Notes: generated by a model from the letters alone, not told the origin. Positions 30,414-38,782 are shown, numbered from the stretch's first letter. The stretch is DNA of 64,000 bases from CAVSIP01 sp963728075 (GCA_963728075.1 CAVSIP010000005.1:186001-250000); one strand, 5' to 3'. Numbers and translations: made by a program.

Positions 30414-33400
30414 CCGCCACCGACGACCGGGACACGCTCGACCTCGGCAACCCCCCGGAGACGCCCGCCTCTACTTCGGCGGCCGTGGACGCGCCGCTGT
30501 TCTACGTCGGGGGCGCGACCGAGGGCACCACGCAGTGGAAGGCTGAGAAGTTCCAGCTGGTCAACTGGGGTGGCTTCGAAGGCCGGGTGGAGTTCAACTT
30601 CGATCCGGGTGCCACCCTCATCTCCGGCGCGTCGGGCACTGGGAAGAGCACGCTGCTCGACGCGTACATCGCGCTGATGATGCCGTCGGACACGCCGTTC
30701 AACGGCGCGTCGAACGATGCGGTCGGTGGCCGGGCCCGAGGTGCCGAGCAGCGGAACCTGCTCAGCTACCTACGTGGGCAGATCGACACCACTGCCGACG
30801 ACGCCGGCCGTAGCCGCCCGAAGGTGCTCCGTGGTGACGGCCGCGCGACGTGGGGTGCGGTCGGGATGACGTTCATCGACGACCGCAGCCGCCGGTTCAC
30901 CGCACTTCGCTTGTACTTCGTGCCCAAGACGGCGACCCGCGCCGGTGACATCACGATGCGGATGGCAACCTTCGACGGGTTCCTCGACCTCGCCGATCTC
31001 GAGCCGGCCAGCTCGCAGCTGTTCGCGCCCAAGCAGCTGAAGGCGATGTTCCCGGGACTGCTCACCCACGACACGTACGCGGCGTTCGCGGCGCGCCTGC
31101 ACACGAAGCTCGGCATCGGTGCCAACGGCGACGGCTCGAAGGCGCTCCGGCTGCTGGTCCGGATCCAGTCCGGTCACCAGATCCGCACCGTCGACGAGCT
31201 GTACAAGGAGATGGTCCTCGAGCGGCCGCCGACGTACGACGCAGCGGACCGCGCGCTGGGCCACTTCGATGCCCTCGAGGACGCCTACCAAGCGATGCAC
31301 ATCGAGCAGCAGAAGGCCGACCTGCTCGCGCCGATCACCGATCGCCACGACGAGCTCGTCGCCGCCCGAGAGCTAATCGGCCGTATCGACACCTATGGGC
31401 TGACCCGCGACGGCGACACCCCGATCTCGCTGTGGGCGCTGCGAACTGAGGCTCGGTTGCTGGACAACGCGGTCGAGGCCAACGCGGAAGCGCGTCGTGA
31501 CAATCGCGACAGGTTCACCCGCGCGAAGGCCGATGAGGACGAGCTGTCCCGGCAGCTCGACGCCTACCGCATCGAGCACCGTGAAGCCGGTGGCGCGCAG
31601 CTGGAAAGCCTCGCTGCGGACATCGAGTCGGAGAAGGTCCGTCGGGCAGACCGGCTGGAGCGCCGCGATGCGCTGGCTGCCAAGACGATGGTGCTTGCCT
31701 CACCGCTCGCTACCCGCCACGACTTCGACGCGCTGGTCACCGCAGCCGACGACTTCCTCGGCGCCTACGACGAGACCGACGCGCAGCTGCTCACCCGCCG
31801 CGACCAGCTTCACCAGGAGCAGTTCCCGCTCCTGCAGCGACGCACCGAGCTGCGTGAGGAGCGGGAGTCGTTCACCGGCCGTTCCGGTCGGGTGCCGAAG
31901 TACCTCGACGACCTGCGCCGACAAGTCTGCGACGCCGTCGGCATGACCGCCGACGAGCTGCCGTTCCTCGCCGAGCTCATCGACGTCAAGCCCGAGCAGG
32001 CGCGGTGGCGCAACGCGATCGAGGTGGTGCTCGCAGCGAGCGCACGGCTGCTCCTCGTACCGGAGGGCAAGCTGCGTGAGTTCTCCGCACTGATCGACCC
32101 GCTGCAGCTTCGCGGGCGCATCTCGTTCGAAGGCGTGCCGCTCAACGTGCCGGCCGACAGTCGCGAGGCGGATAGCGCGCGGATCGCCGGCAAGGTCGAG
32201 TTCAAGGACTCGCCGTTCACCGGGTGGGTGCGAGCACTCGTCGCCGACGCCGCACACAACGCGCTGTGCGTCGAGACAGCGGCCGACCTCGACGGGCCAG
32301 GACTGCGGGTGACGCTCGCCGGGCAGACCCGGCGCGGGACGCGGGGCAGCCACGGTCGCGCCGAGACCACGAACATCATCGGCTTCTCCAACACCGACAC
32401 GATCGCGGACATCGACGCTGAGCTCGAGCGGCTGGAAGAGCAGCTGAGCGAACTGGACCGGCGCCGACGGGCAGTCGACGAGGAGCGCGGCGACCGGGAC
32501 CGGCGGCGGCGTGCCTACGAGGCGGTGCTGAGCACCCGCTGGGACGACGTTGACGTCGGCAGCTCCGACACGCGCATGCGCGAGCTGGAGGACGCGCGCA
32601 AGCACATCCTCACCGCGGATGACCGGCTGCGGGCTCTCGCCGCACACATCGAGACGCTCGCCGAGCACCTGGAAGCTGCGCAGGAGAAGCGGTTCGCGCT
32701 GCAGCGCGACACGACGAAGCTCAACGACGAGCACTCCCGGCTGTGCGAGCGGCAGGACGAGGTGGCCGGCGAGCTCGACCGCGTCCACGACGAGCAGCGC
32801 GTGCAGCTCGACGATGGTCAGGGCGCGCACCTCGACGCCGAGTTCGTCGCAGCGGTCGCCCCGGGCGACCCAGGGAACCTGGACGGATTCGGGGAGAACC
32901 TGGCCCGGCTGCGTCAGCGGCTGGTCGGCAAGGTGGACACGGCGCGCAGCGACGCGGCAAAGGCAGAGCAGGCACTCGAGACCATCTTCAGTGCCTACCT
33001 CCTGCAGTGGCCCGACCCGAACCTCGGCCGAAACTCGGAGTCGTACCCGGACTACGCGGCGATCCTCGAGCGCATCCTGAGCACCGGGCTGCACGAGCGT
33101 CGTAACGAGTGGCGTGCCCGGCTGGTCGCATGGAGCGGCGAGGACCTGGTGCCGCTCGCCGGCGCGCTGCAGGACGCGGTCGATGAGATCGAGGAGCGTC
33201 TCGAGCCGATCAACGAGATCCTCTCGACGTTGCCGTTCGGTGCGACCCAGGACCGGCTGCGGATCCGGATGAGGCGGCTCTCCCCGGCGAACGTCGCGCA
33301 GTTCCGCGGCGACCTGCGCCAGCTGTCCAGCACCGCCACGAAGCAGCTGACCGACGACCAGCTTGAGCAGCGGTTCCGTGCCCTGCAGCAGTTCATGGGC

Positions 33401-33865
33401 CGGATCCGGCGCCGTGACGATCCGCGTGCCAACCCCGGGGTGATTGACCGCGACAGCCTGCTCGACGTGCGCCGGCACGTGGAGATCACCGCGGAGCGGT
33501 ACAGCCCGGCCGGTGAGTTGCTGTCGACGCACTCCTCGCTCGGTGGGAAGAGCGGGGGTGAGAGCCAGGAGCTCATCGCGTTCATCGTCGGTGCCGCGCT
33601 GCGGTTCCGGCTCGGTGACGAGCTGCGCGCCCGGCCGCGCTACGCACCCATGTTCCTTGACGAGGGGTTCGTGAAGTCTGACGCGGAGTTCACCGGCCGC
33701 GCCGTGCAGGCGTGGAAGGCGCTTGGGTTCCAGCTCATCGTCGGTGCCCCGCTGGACAAGGTCGCGGCGCTCGAGCCGCACATGGACGAGATGCTCGCCA
33801 TCACGAAGAACACGACGACGAACTACTCGTTCGTCTCCCGGATCGCGGACGCGCCGCAGCAGTGA
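30410..33865 (+). CDS. jetC: Wadjet protein JetC, SMC-like ATPase
   Basis: A 1151-residue SMC/MukB-like ATPase, the motor that extrudes DNA loops and senses small circular DNA. Walker A is GASGTGKST (73-81), the ABC signature is in LGGKSGGESQE near 1044, Walker B is in PMFLDEGFVKSDAEF near 1082. Between them two long coiled-coil arms rich in Glu, Arg and Leu (about residues 290-470 and 680-850) flank a globular hinge-like section near 500-660. All key ATPase residues are present, so it looks functional. Overlaps: four bases with jetB and four with jetD. Confidence 0.94.
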   Translation: MTATDDRDTLDLGNPPETPASTSAAVDAPLFYVGGATEGTTQWKAEKFQLVNWGGFEGRVEFNFDPGATLISGASGTGKSTLLDAYIALMMPSDTPFNGASNDAVGGRARGAEQRNLLSYLRGQIDTTADDAGRSRPKVLRGDGRATWGAVGMTFIDDRSRRFTALRLYFVPKTATRAGDITMRMATFDGFLDLADLEPASSQLFAPKQLKAMFPGLLTHDTYAAFAARLHTKLGIGANGDGSKALRLLVRIQSGHQIRTVDELYKEMVLERPPTYDAADRALGHFDALEDAYQAMHIEQQKADLLAPITDRHDELVAARELIGRIDTYGLTRDGDTPISLWALRTEARLLDNAVEANAEARRDNRDRFTRAKADEDELSRQLDAYRIEHREAGGAQLESLAADIESEKVRRADRLERRDALAAKTMVLASPLATRHDFDALVTAADDFLGAYDETDAQLLTRRDQLHQEQFPLLQRRTELREERESFTGRSGRVPKYLDDLRRQVCDAVGMTADELPFLAELIDVKPEQARWRNAIEVVLAASARLLLVPEGKLREFSALIDPLQLRGRISFEGVPLNVPADSREADSARIAGKVEFKDSPFTGWVRALVADAAHNALCVETAADLDGPGLRVTLAGQTRRGTRGSHGRAETTNIIGFSNTDTIADIDAELERLEEQLSELDRRRRAVDEERGDRDRRRRAYEAVLSTRWDDVDVGSSDTRMRELEDARKHILTADDRLRALAAHIETLAEHLEAAQEKRFALQRDTTKLNDEHSRLCERQDEVAGELDRVHDEQRVQLDDGQGAHLDAEFVAAVAPGDPGNLDGFGENLARLRQRLVGKVDTARSDAAKAEQALETIFSAYLLQWPDPNLGRNSESYPDYAAILERILSTGLHERRNEWRARLVAWSGEDLVPLAGALQDAVDEIEERLEPINEILSTLPFGATQDRLRIRMRRLSPANVAQFRGDLRQLSSTATKQLTDDQLEQRFRALQQFMGRIRRRDDPRANPGVIDRDSLLDVRRHVEITAERYSPAGELLSTHSSLGGKSGGESQELIAFIVGAALRFRLGDELRARPRYAPMFLDEGFVKSDAEFTGRAVQAWKALGFQLIVGAPLDKVAALEPHMDEMLAITKNTTTNYSFVSRIADAPQQ

Positions 33866-35043
33866 AGACCGTCGCCGAAATTCGCGCCGATGTGGCCCGC
33901 CGACTCGCCCGCACCTGGGCGGCGGCGTTGACCGCACCACCGGGGGCACCTGTCGACGGATGGCCGCATGCCTTCGCGCTCGGGCAGCCGACCAGCGCGG
34001 AACTGGCCGGCGGGTTCACCAACTTCGTGCGCAACGTCGGTGAGCTGCGTGCGTGGGCAGACTCCCATCGGCTCGACGTGACGATCCGGGCCCGGCGGGT
34101 ACACGGGACGGACCAGGAGCTGCCAACGCACGTCACGGTGCCCGACGTCGACACGGCCGCCGGGCTCGCCGGCGGTGACTGGCCGGAGCGCCTCGCCCGC
34201 GGCCGCCGGCGCGCTGCCGTGCTCGTTGCGGAGTTCCCGGAGCTGCCCGACCGCGCTCGGACGCTGGTGGTCGTCGACGGGCTGTCCGACGTCGACTTCG
34301 ACCTCGCCTGCCGTGCCGGCCACTGGTTCGCCACCAACGACGCGACCGGCCTGACACCGCGGCAGGTGCCGGTCGAAGGCCTGCACGCGAAGTGGCTGAA
34401 CACCCGGCACGCGCTCGTCCGCGACCTCGCCGGCGTCGACGACCTGAAGCTCGCACCGCCGCACCCGTCGCGCCTGCACTTCACCTACCTCGACCCGGAG
34501 CACCGCCGAGCCGGGCGCCGCCTGCACGACTCCGCGACCGTCGGTGACGCGCCCGCGCTCGCATACCGGCCGACCATCGTGGTGGTCAGCGAGAACAAGG
34601 ACACCGCGCTGCACTTCCCAGAGCTGCCCGGCGGCATCTCCGTCGAGGGCGTTGGCAAGGGTGGTACAACAGCGGCCGCGTTCGAGTGGCTGGTGAACGC
34701 GCCGCTGGTTGTGTACTGGGGCGACATGGACGCCGACGGCCTGGAGATCCTCGACGGGTTCCGCGCGGCCGGTGTGCCCGCCCGGTCGATCCTGATGGAC
34801 GTAGACGCGTACGCCAGGTGGGAGCGGTTTGGGACCAACATCGACCCCAAGGGTCGCCCGCTCGGTAGCCGCGACCCTCGGCCGCTCCCGCACCTCAACG
34901 TCGGCGAACTGGCGCTGTACGAGCAGCTGGTGGCGCCGGGCTGGACTCGTCCACGCCGAATCGAGCAGGAGCGGATCCCGCTGCCTGTCGCGCTCGACCA
35001 GGTGCAAAGGCTCGCCTCGGACGCCCAGGCCGTCGGACTGTAG
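33862..35043 (+). CDS. jetD: Wadjet protein JetD, Toprim nuclease (DUF3322/DUF2220)
   Basis: A 393-residue protein with an N-terminal DUF3322 part (LARTWAAALTAPPGAPVDGW onward) and a C-terminal DUF2220 Toprim domain related to topoisomerase VI. It cuts plasmid DNA once JetABC has extruded it. The metal-binding acids are visible: Glu in VVSENKDTAL near 240 and the D-x-D in WGDMDADGLE near 284. The GTG at 33862 overlaps the jetC stop (GTGA). Intact catalytic residues suggest an active nuclease. It ends the operon. Confidence 0.93.
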   Translation: MKTVAEIRADVARRLARTWAAALTAPPGAPVDGWPHAFALGQPTSAELAGGFTNFVRNVGELRAWADSHRLDVTIRARRVHGTDQELPTHVTVPDVDTAAGLAGGDWPERLARGRRRAAVLVAEFPELPDRARTLVVVDGLSDVDFDLACRAGHWFATNDATGLTPRQVPVEGLHAKWLNTRHALVRDLAGVDDLKLAPPHPSRLHFTYLDPEHRRAGRRLHDSATVGDAPALAYRPTIVVVSENKDTALHFPELPGGISVEGVGKGGTTAAAFEWLVNAPLVVYWGDMDADGLEILDGFRAAGVPARSILMDVDAYARWERFGTNIDPKGRPLGSRDPRPLPHLNVGELALYEQLVAPGWTRPRRIEQERIPLPVALDQVQRLASDAQAVGL

Positions 35044-35058
35044 GGCTCGCCCGCCGAC

Positions 35059-35097
35059 GGTACGTACTTGACGTACGTGACGTACCTGGCCCACACT
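35059..35097 (+). promoter_or_regulatory. putative promoter with three phased CGTAC boxes before the toxin-antitoxin-like pair
   Basis: CGTAC occurs at 35063-35067, 35072-35076 and 35081-35085, exactly nine bases apart. TTGACG (35068-35073) could be a -35 box and CACACT (35092-35097) a weak -10, with an 18-base spacer, so the repeats sit over the promoter as an autorepressor operator would. Confidence 0.5.
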
Positions 35098-35113
35098 GGC
35101 GGGGGAGGTACCG

Positions 35114-35530
35114 GTGGACGTTCTGATGTTCGACAGCTACAGCGACGCTCGGGCTCATTTCAAGGATCTGCTAGACGCCGCTGAGCGCGGCCGACCGGCG
35201 GTGGTACGCCGTGACGATGCGCGGGCGGCGGTGGTGAACGCGGACCGGCTGCGCTACTTCCTGGCCCGGCTGGTCCCGGCCCGCGCCGAGGCGGTGGCGG
35301 AGGGCGGCGGTTGGTCGGTGTTCATCCCGGGAGTGCCGATTGCTGCGGACGGGGCGAGCTTCGACGAGGCGCTGGACGAGATGGTGGACGCGCTGCGCGA
35401 GTACGCCGCGGACTGGCAGGACCACCTGCTCGACGCACCGAACCACCGCAACAACTGGGGGCTGGTGCAGCTGATCAGTCTCAGCGACGACGACCAGCTC
35501 AAGGCGTGGCTGGCCGGCAGCGAAGGTTGA
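35114..35530 (+). CDS. Phd/YefM-like putative antitoxin
   Basis: A 138-residue protein. Its N-terminal half (DSYSDARAHFKDLLDAAERG, then PAVVRRDDARAAVVNADRLR) matches the Phd/YefM DNA-binding antitoxin fold. The C-terminal half (GWSVFIPGVPIAADGASFDE and an acidic helix) resembles a HicB-like partially degraded RNase H strand pattern. The GTG at 35114 has GGGGGAGG six bases upstream. It overlaps the next gene by four bases (TTGA) and is preceded by the phased CGTAC repeats, both usual for type II toxin-antitoxin operons. Family placement is by eye. Confidence 0.68.
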   Translation: MDVLMFDSYSDARAHFKDLLDAAERGRPAVVRRDDARAAVVNADRLRYFLARLVPARAEAVAEGGGWSVFIPGVPIAADGASFDEALDEMVDALREYAADWQDHLLDAPNHRNNWGLVQLISLSDDDQLKAWLAGSEG

Positions 35531-35958
35531 GCCGGGACTGGCCGGAGCCCACCCGCGCCGACCACGACCGCTTCTGCCAGCGGGAAGGCTGGCGCAAAGT
35601 TCGGGACGCGCGCGGTCGCACCGGCACCCATCACGTCACCTACGAGCTCGACCTCCCCGACGGCCGCATCCTGCGCACACGGGTGTCGCACCCTCCGGAC
35701 CGGACCGGCTACGGGCCGAGCATCTGGGCCCACATCCTGCGCGACCAGCTCGAAGTGACCGCAGAGCAGTTCTGGGCGTGCGTCCGCGACGGCACGCCGC
35801 CCGACCGCGGGATGCCGGCCGTCCCTCCGGAGGCGTTGCCTGCCGAAATGGTCCACCTGCTGCTGACCCGCGTCGGCCTGACCGAGGCAGAGGTCGCGGC
35901 CATGACGAAGGCCGAAGCCGTACAACGGCTCAACGACTACTGGAGCACCGGGCGATAG
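35527..35958 (+). CDS. putative toxin, translation-repressor (HicA/RelE-like) type
   Basis: A 143-residue protein starting at a TTG inside the antitoxin stop codon. The segment REGWRKVRDARGRTGTHHVT followed by ELDLPDGRILRTRVSHP looks like the short basic beta-rich core of HicA-like mRNA interferases, with a conserved His pair and a Gly-Thr turn. The C-terminal half is helical. Similar proteins are annotated as cytotoxic translational repressors of toxin-antitoxin systems. Coupling to the Phd-like gene supports that role; activity is not shown by sequence. Confidence 0.6.
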   Translation: MSRDWPEPTRADHDRFCQREGWRKVRDARGRTGTHHVTYELDLPDGRILRTRVSHPPDRTGYGPSIWAHILRDQLEVTAEQFWACVRDGTPPDRGMPAVPPEALPAEMVHLLLTRVGLTEAEVAAMTKAEAVQRLNDYWSTGR

Positions 35959-36021
35959 GTGCCGGCGTGCGAAGCCGAGCCGGAGGTCTGCGCCAGACAG
36001 CAGCGCCGGACGCCGCCGTCC

Positions 36022-36279
36022 TTACTGGTTGCTCTCCTGCCCCCTGGCACGCATCTGGGCCATGTACGCCTCGAGCTTGCCGCGGCCTTCGTCGAACCGT
36101 TCGCGCATGAGGTGGGTGTAGACGCGGGCGGTCATGGTGGGGTCCTTGTGGCCGAGCCGTTGCTGGACCTCGAACAGGGTGAGTCCGGCGTCGAACATCA
36201 GCGAGGCCGCGGTGTGCCGCAGGGTGAGCCAGGTGACGCGCCGTCCGGCCAGCCCGGGCCGTGGGAGGGCGTGGCGCAT
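36022..36279 (-). pseudogene. tyrosine recombinase (phage-type integrase), C-terminal remnant
   Basis: About 85 residues of a tyrosine integrase catalytic domain: the R-x-x-H region LTLRHTAASLMFDAGL, the LGH box VQQRLGHKDPTMTARVYTHL with the nucleophile Tyr, and a charged C-terminal helix. The first catalytic Arg and the whole N-terminal DNA-binding part are missing. Upstream the frame runs into unrelated sequence. It probably once moved the tRNA-Arg island and is now dead. It faces the island from its right side. Confidence 0.85.
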
Positions 36280-36550
36280 CTCGCGGGTGCGGTGAACGTG
36301 GTCGGGTTGATCTGGTTGACGACCAGCCGGCCGAACGTTGCCTCCCGGCGGAGCAGGTCGACCCCACCGCCCACCGGCGCGAGCAGCACGAGGGCGGGGT
36401 TGTGATGGACCGCGCCCGGCGCGGCCAGGGCGGTGCCGACCCGGTCATGGAAGACGAGTCGGTGATCAGGCCGATCAGCCGCAGCAGCGCCCAGGCCACG
36501 CAGGCACTGATCGCGCCGACCGGAAGTGCGAGCGCGGTGATGGCCGCCAT
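36198..36550 (-). pseudogene. small membrane protein remnant with frameshift
   Basis: The 5' part in one frame gives a hydrophobic start (AITALALPVGAISACVAWAL, then LLRLIGLITDS); the 3' part in another frame gives FHDRVGTALAAPGAVHHNP, ALVLLAPVGGGVDLLRRE and ATFGRLVVNQINPTTF. Together they look like one two-helix membrane protein of an integrative element, broken near 36455 and running into the integrase remnant. Such proteins often sit next to integrase genes in actinobacterial elements. Function unknown. Confidence 0.5.
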
Positions 36551-36649
36551 CCGCGTCGTGGCGGTGAAGTCCCCCGGGGTTTGGCGGGGCGGCGGCGTCG
36601 GTGCGGTAGGCAGGGGCCAGCCGTCCCGCGCCCGACCCGGACGGCTCGT

Positions 36650-37324
36650 CTACGCGCAGTCGTCAGCCTGCCGCCGGCTCACCTGCGCCCGCCACCGCGG
36701 CGGACCGATCTCGTCGTGGACCCACACGTAGCCGTCGTGGTCACGGGCGAACTGCCGCTGCCACAAGGGATGCAGGTCACGGCTCGACTCGAGGTGGACG
36801 ACCTCACCGGGGCGCAGCCAGGTGAGCCGTTGCAGGACGAGCCGGTCACGGTGCTCCGCGGGAAGCGCGTCGAGGGCAATCGGGTCGGTCAGCAGCAGCG
36901 GCAGCGCCCATTCCGGTACGACCGGCCCCGACCGAGCGCCGGCGGGCTCGGCGACCCACACCTGCTCCCGATGGACGTGCCGGTCGAGCCGGTGCACCAG
37001 CGCCTGCGTGGCGAGCGTGAGCAGCTGACGGGTTCGACTGGTCTCGAGGGTGTCGACGTCGTCGCGCAGCCGGTCGTGGTCGGCGATCAGCAGCCAGCGC
37101 ATGTGCTCGTCACGCAGCCGCTCCGGCGGCAGCTGCCGCTCCTCCTCACCGAGATAGGGCAGCAGCCGGTAGTGCAGGAACTCGAGCATCGCGTCGTGGG
37201 CCTGGACCAGACGGCGGCCCTCGCGGACGGCGTCCGTGAGGTCATCGGCATAGGCGCAGGTCTGCCAGAGCAGGACGCTGTGGTCGTCGGAGAGGGCCGG
37301 CTCGGGAGCGAGGGTCGTCGTCAT
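36650..37324 (-). CDS. hemerythrin-like protein with DUF2249-like C-terminus
   Basis: A 224-residue protein. The N-terminal 130 residues form a four-helix bundle with His/Glu spacing of a hemerythrin-like di-iron site (DDHSVLLWQT, AMLEFLHYRLLPYLGEEERQ, RWLLIADHDRLRDDVD, LVHRLDRHVHREQ). The C-terminal part (WLRPGEVVHLES and a GPPRWRAQVSRR end) resembles DUF2249, often fused to or near hemerythrins in nitric-oxide or oxygen-sensing genes. It lies seven bases after the following unknown gene in the same direction and is likely in one operon with it. Confidence 0.75.
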   Translation of the reverse strand: MTTTLAPEPALSDDHSVLLWQTCAYADDLTDAVREGRRLVQAHDAMLEFLHYRLLPYLGEEERQLPPERLRDEHMRWLLIADHDRLRDDVDTLETSRTRQLLTLATQALVHRLDRHVHREQVWVAEPAGARSGPVVPEWALPLLLTDPIALDALPAEHRDRLVLQRLTWLRPGEVVHLESSRDLHPLWQRQFARDHDGYVWVHDEIGPPRWRAQVSRRQADDCA

Positions 37325-37330
37325 CGCATC

Positions 37331-37891
37331 TCACGCTGCCCGCGTCAGGCCGGACGTACGGGCGGCGGCAACCGGGTCGCTGGTAGCGGCCTGGCTCACG
37401 GCGTCGATCGTTGCCGTCAGGTCGATACCGATGGACTGCGCGACGGCGGCGCCTGCGAAACCGAGCCCCGCGACGTGCGGCCCGGAGGCGGCGTAGTTGG
37501 CGATCTGCACCGCCACAGGGACGTGTACGCCGAGGTCGTCGAGCGTCGTGCGGCGCAGCCAGATGTCGATCTCTGCGAGCCGGACCAGCTCGACGGACCA
37601 GTGGTGGACGGCCGCCGGCACCGTACGGTCGGCCCGGCCACGGCGCAGCTGGTGCCGCGGTCGGTGTGCGGTGGTGGCGCCCACCGCCTCCAGCGCTCGG
37701 GTGGCGGTCGCCGTGGCCTCGCGGAGCGCGACGGCGAGGTCGCGGGCGGCGTCGCGGGCCTGTGCCGGCGGGTGCGGCGCCACCGCAGCGGCGTGCACCC
37801 GCTGGTACGCGCTGTCGACGCGAGCGCGCTGAGGCCGGTAGGCGGCCTCGACCGCGGCGGGCACCGACACGTCGGCAGTTCGGGTGCGCAT
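37331..37891 (-). CDS. hypothetical helical protein co-transcribed with hemerythrin-like gene
   Basis: A 186-residue Ala/Arg-rich protein, largely helical (RVDSAYQRVHAAAVAPHPPA, ATATATRALEAVGATTAHRP), with a more ordered C-terminus (LVRLAEIDIWLRRTTLDDLG, VPVAVQIANYAASGP). I do not recognise a family. ATG 37891 is favoured over ATG 37900 because AGGGAG is nine bases before it and abuts the other. An AT-rich promoter-like stretch lies about 60 bases upstream. The tight link to a di-iron protein hints at a shared redox or gas-sensing role. Confidence 0.6.
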   Translation of the reverse strand: MRTRTADVSVPAAVEAAYRPQRARVDSAYQRVHAAAVAPHPPAQARDAARDLAVALREATATATRALEAVGATTAHRPRHQLRRGRADRTVPAAVHHWSVELVRLAEIDIWLRRTTLDDLGVHVPVAVQIANYAASGPHVAGLGFAGAAVAQSIGIDLTATIDAVSQAATSDPVAAARTSGLTRAA

Positions 37892-37944
37892 GGGGCTCAT
37901 CTCCCTGTCACAGCCGCCAGTGCTGCGTTCTCTTTGTTCACTGA

Positions 37945-37985
37945 CTGATTCGTTTATACAGGGAGACTGGAAGAAACACAAGGTC
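37945..37985 (-). promoter_or_regulatory. AT-rich putative promoter for the hemerythrin operon
   Basis: The only distinctly AT-rich spot nearby. On the minus strand a TATAAA -10-like box lies at 37958-37953, preceded by GTTTC about 20 bases upstream, a pattern closer to stress-sigma (SigB-type GTTT and GTAT) than to housekeeping boxes. It lies about 60 bases before the gene start. Confidence 0.4.
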
Positions 37986-38016
37986 GCGGGTTGCGGGCCG
38001 CCAGGGGCGAGCGGTG

Positions 38017-38361
38017 TCAGCCGCCCGCCGACGGCCCGTCGCCGAGCGCCTCCAGCGCGATCGCAGCATGCGCGTAGGCGCCGCCGGCACGCATCTCCGC
38101 GGCCACCCAGATCGCCTCCATGATCTGCTCGTCGCTGGCGCCCTTGCGCCGCGCGAGCTTGGTGTGGCCGCGGATGCAGTACGGGCACTGCGTGGTGTGC
38201 GCAACGGCGACCGCGATCAGCTGCTTGGTGACCTCCGGCAGCGCGCCCTCGGCGAAGACCTGCTCGCTGAACGCCGTGAACGCGTCGTGGGTCTCCGGCG
38301 CGAGCGCCTTGCGGTGGGCACTCATCGCAGCGGTTGCCGGCGGGAACACGTCATGAGCCAT
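38017..38361 (-). CDS. carboxymuconolactone decarboxylase family (AhpD-like) protein
   Basis: A 114-residue AhpD-like protein. The redox motif CPYC with the proton-relay His lies at 59-66 (C59, C62, H66 in TTQCPYCIRGHTKLA), so it may act as a thiol peroxidase-type or disulfide-reducing enzyme in antioxidant defence. ARRKGASDEQIMEAIWVAAE is the usual second helix pair. Single-domain length is normal. It is divergent from the DUF488 gene with about 50 bases between starts. Confidence 0.85.
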   Translation of the reverse strand: MAHDVFPPATAAMSAHRKALAPETHDAFTAFSEQVFAEGALPEVTKQLIAVAVAHTTQCPYCIRGHTKLARRKGASDEQIMEAIWVAAEMRAGGAYAHAAIALEALGDGPSAGG

Positions 38362-38413
38362 GTCGGCATACTTGTCCTGTAATGCAACCGGTGTCCAACT
38401 CGGAGGCGAGGCG

Positions 38414-38782
38414 TTGGGCGCGATCCGGCTCCACCGTGTCTACGACCACGAACGGCCCGTACGCGGTAAGGCGTTCCTCGTCGAACGGCTGTGGCCCCGC
38501 GGCGCCCGCCGCGACGAGCTCAGCCTCGACGGGTGGTGCAAGGACGCCGCACCGAGCACCGAGCTGCGCCGGTGGTTCGCCCACGACCCGCAGAAGTGGA
38601 CGGAGTTCCGCCGCCGGTACACCGCCGAGCTGGACGCCAACCCCGACGGCTGGCAGCCGCTGGTGGATGCCGCCACCACGGGGGACATCACCCTCGTGTA
38701 CAGCTCACGTGACCGCGAGCACAACAACGCCGTCGTGCTGCGCGACTACCTGCTCACCCATCTGCCCGGAGGCCGACCATGA
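38414..38782 (+). CDS. DUF488 family protein
   Basis: A 122-residue DUF488 protein: RLHRVYDHE at the start, then the signature FLVERLWPRGARRDELSLDG, WCKDAAPSTELRRWFAHDP and the C-terminal ITLVYSSRDREHNNAVVLRD. The family's role is unclear; members are often near redox or stress genes. The TTG at 38414 is chosen because GGAGG is seven bases before it and the usual family start is here; ATG 38360 would run into the divergent gene. It overlaps the next gene by four bases. Confidence 0.8.
   Translation: MGAIRLHRVYDHERPVRGKAFLVERLWPRGARRDELSLDGWCKDAAPSTELRRWFAHDPQKWTEFRRRYTAELDANPDGWQPLVDAATTGDITLVYSSRDREHNNAVVLRDYLLTHLPGGRP

Noticed and set aside
31700..33949. Long minus-strand frame antisense to jetC
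   Set aside because: Low-complexity Arg/Pro/Val text and an unbroken, motif-bearing ATPase on the other strand.
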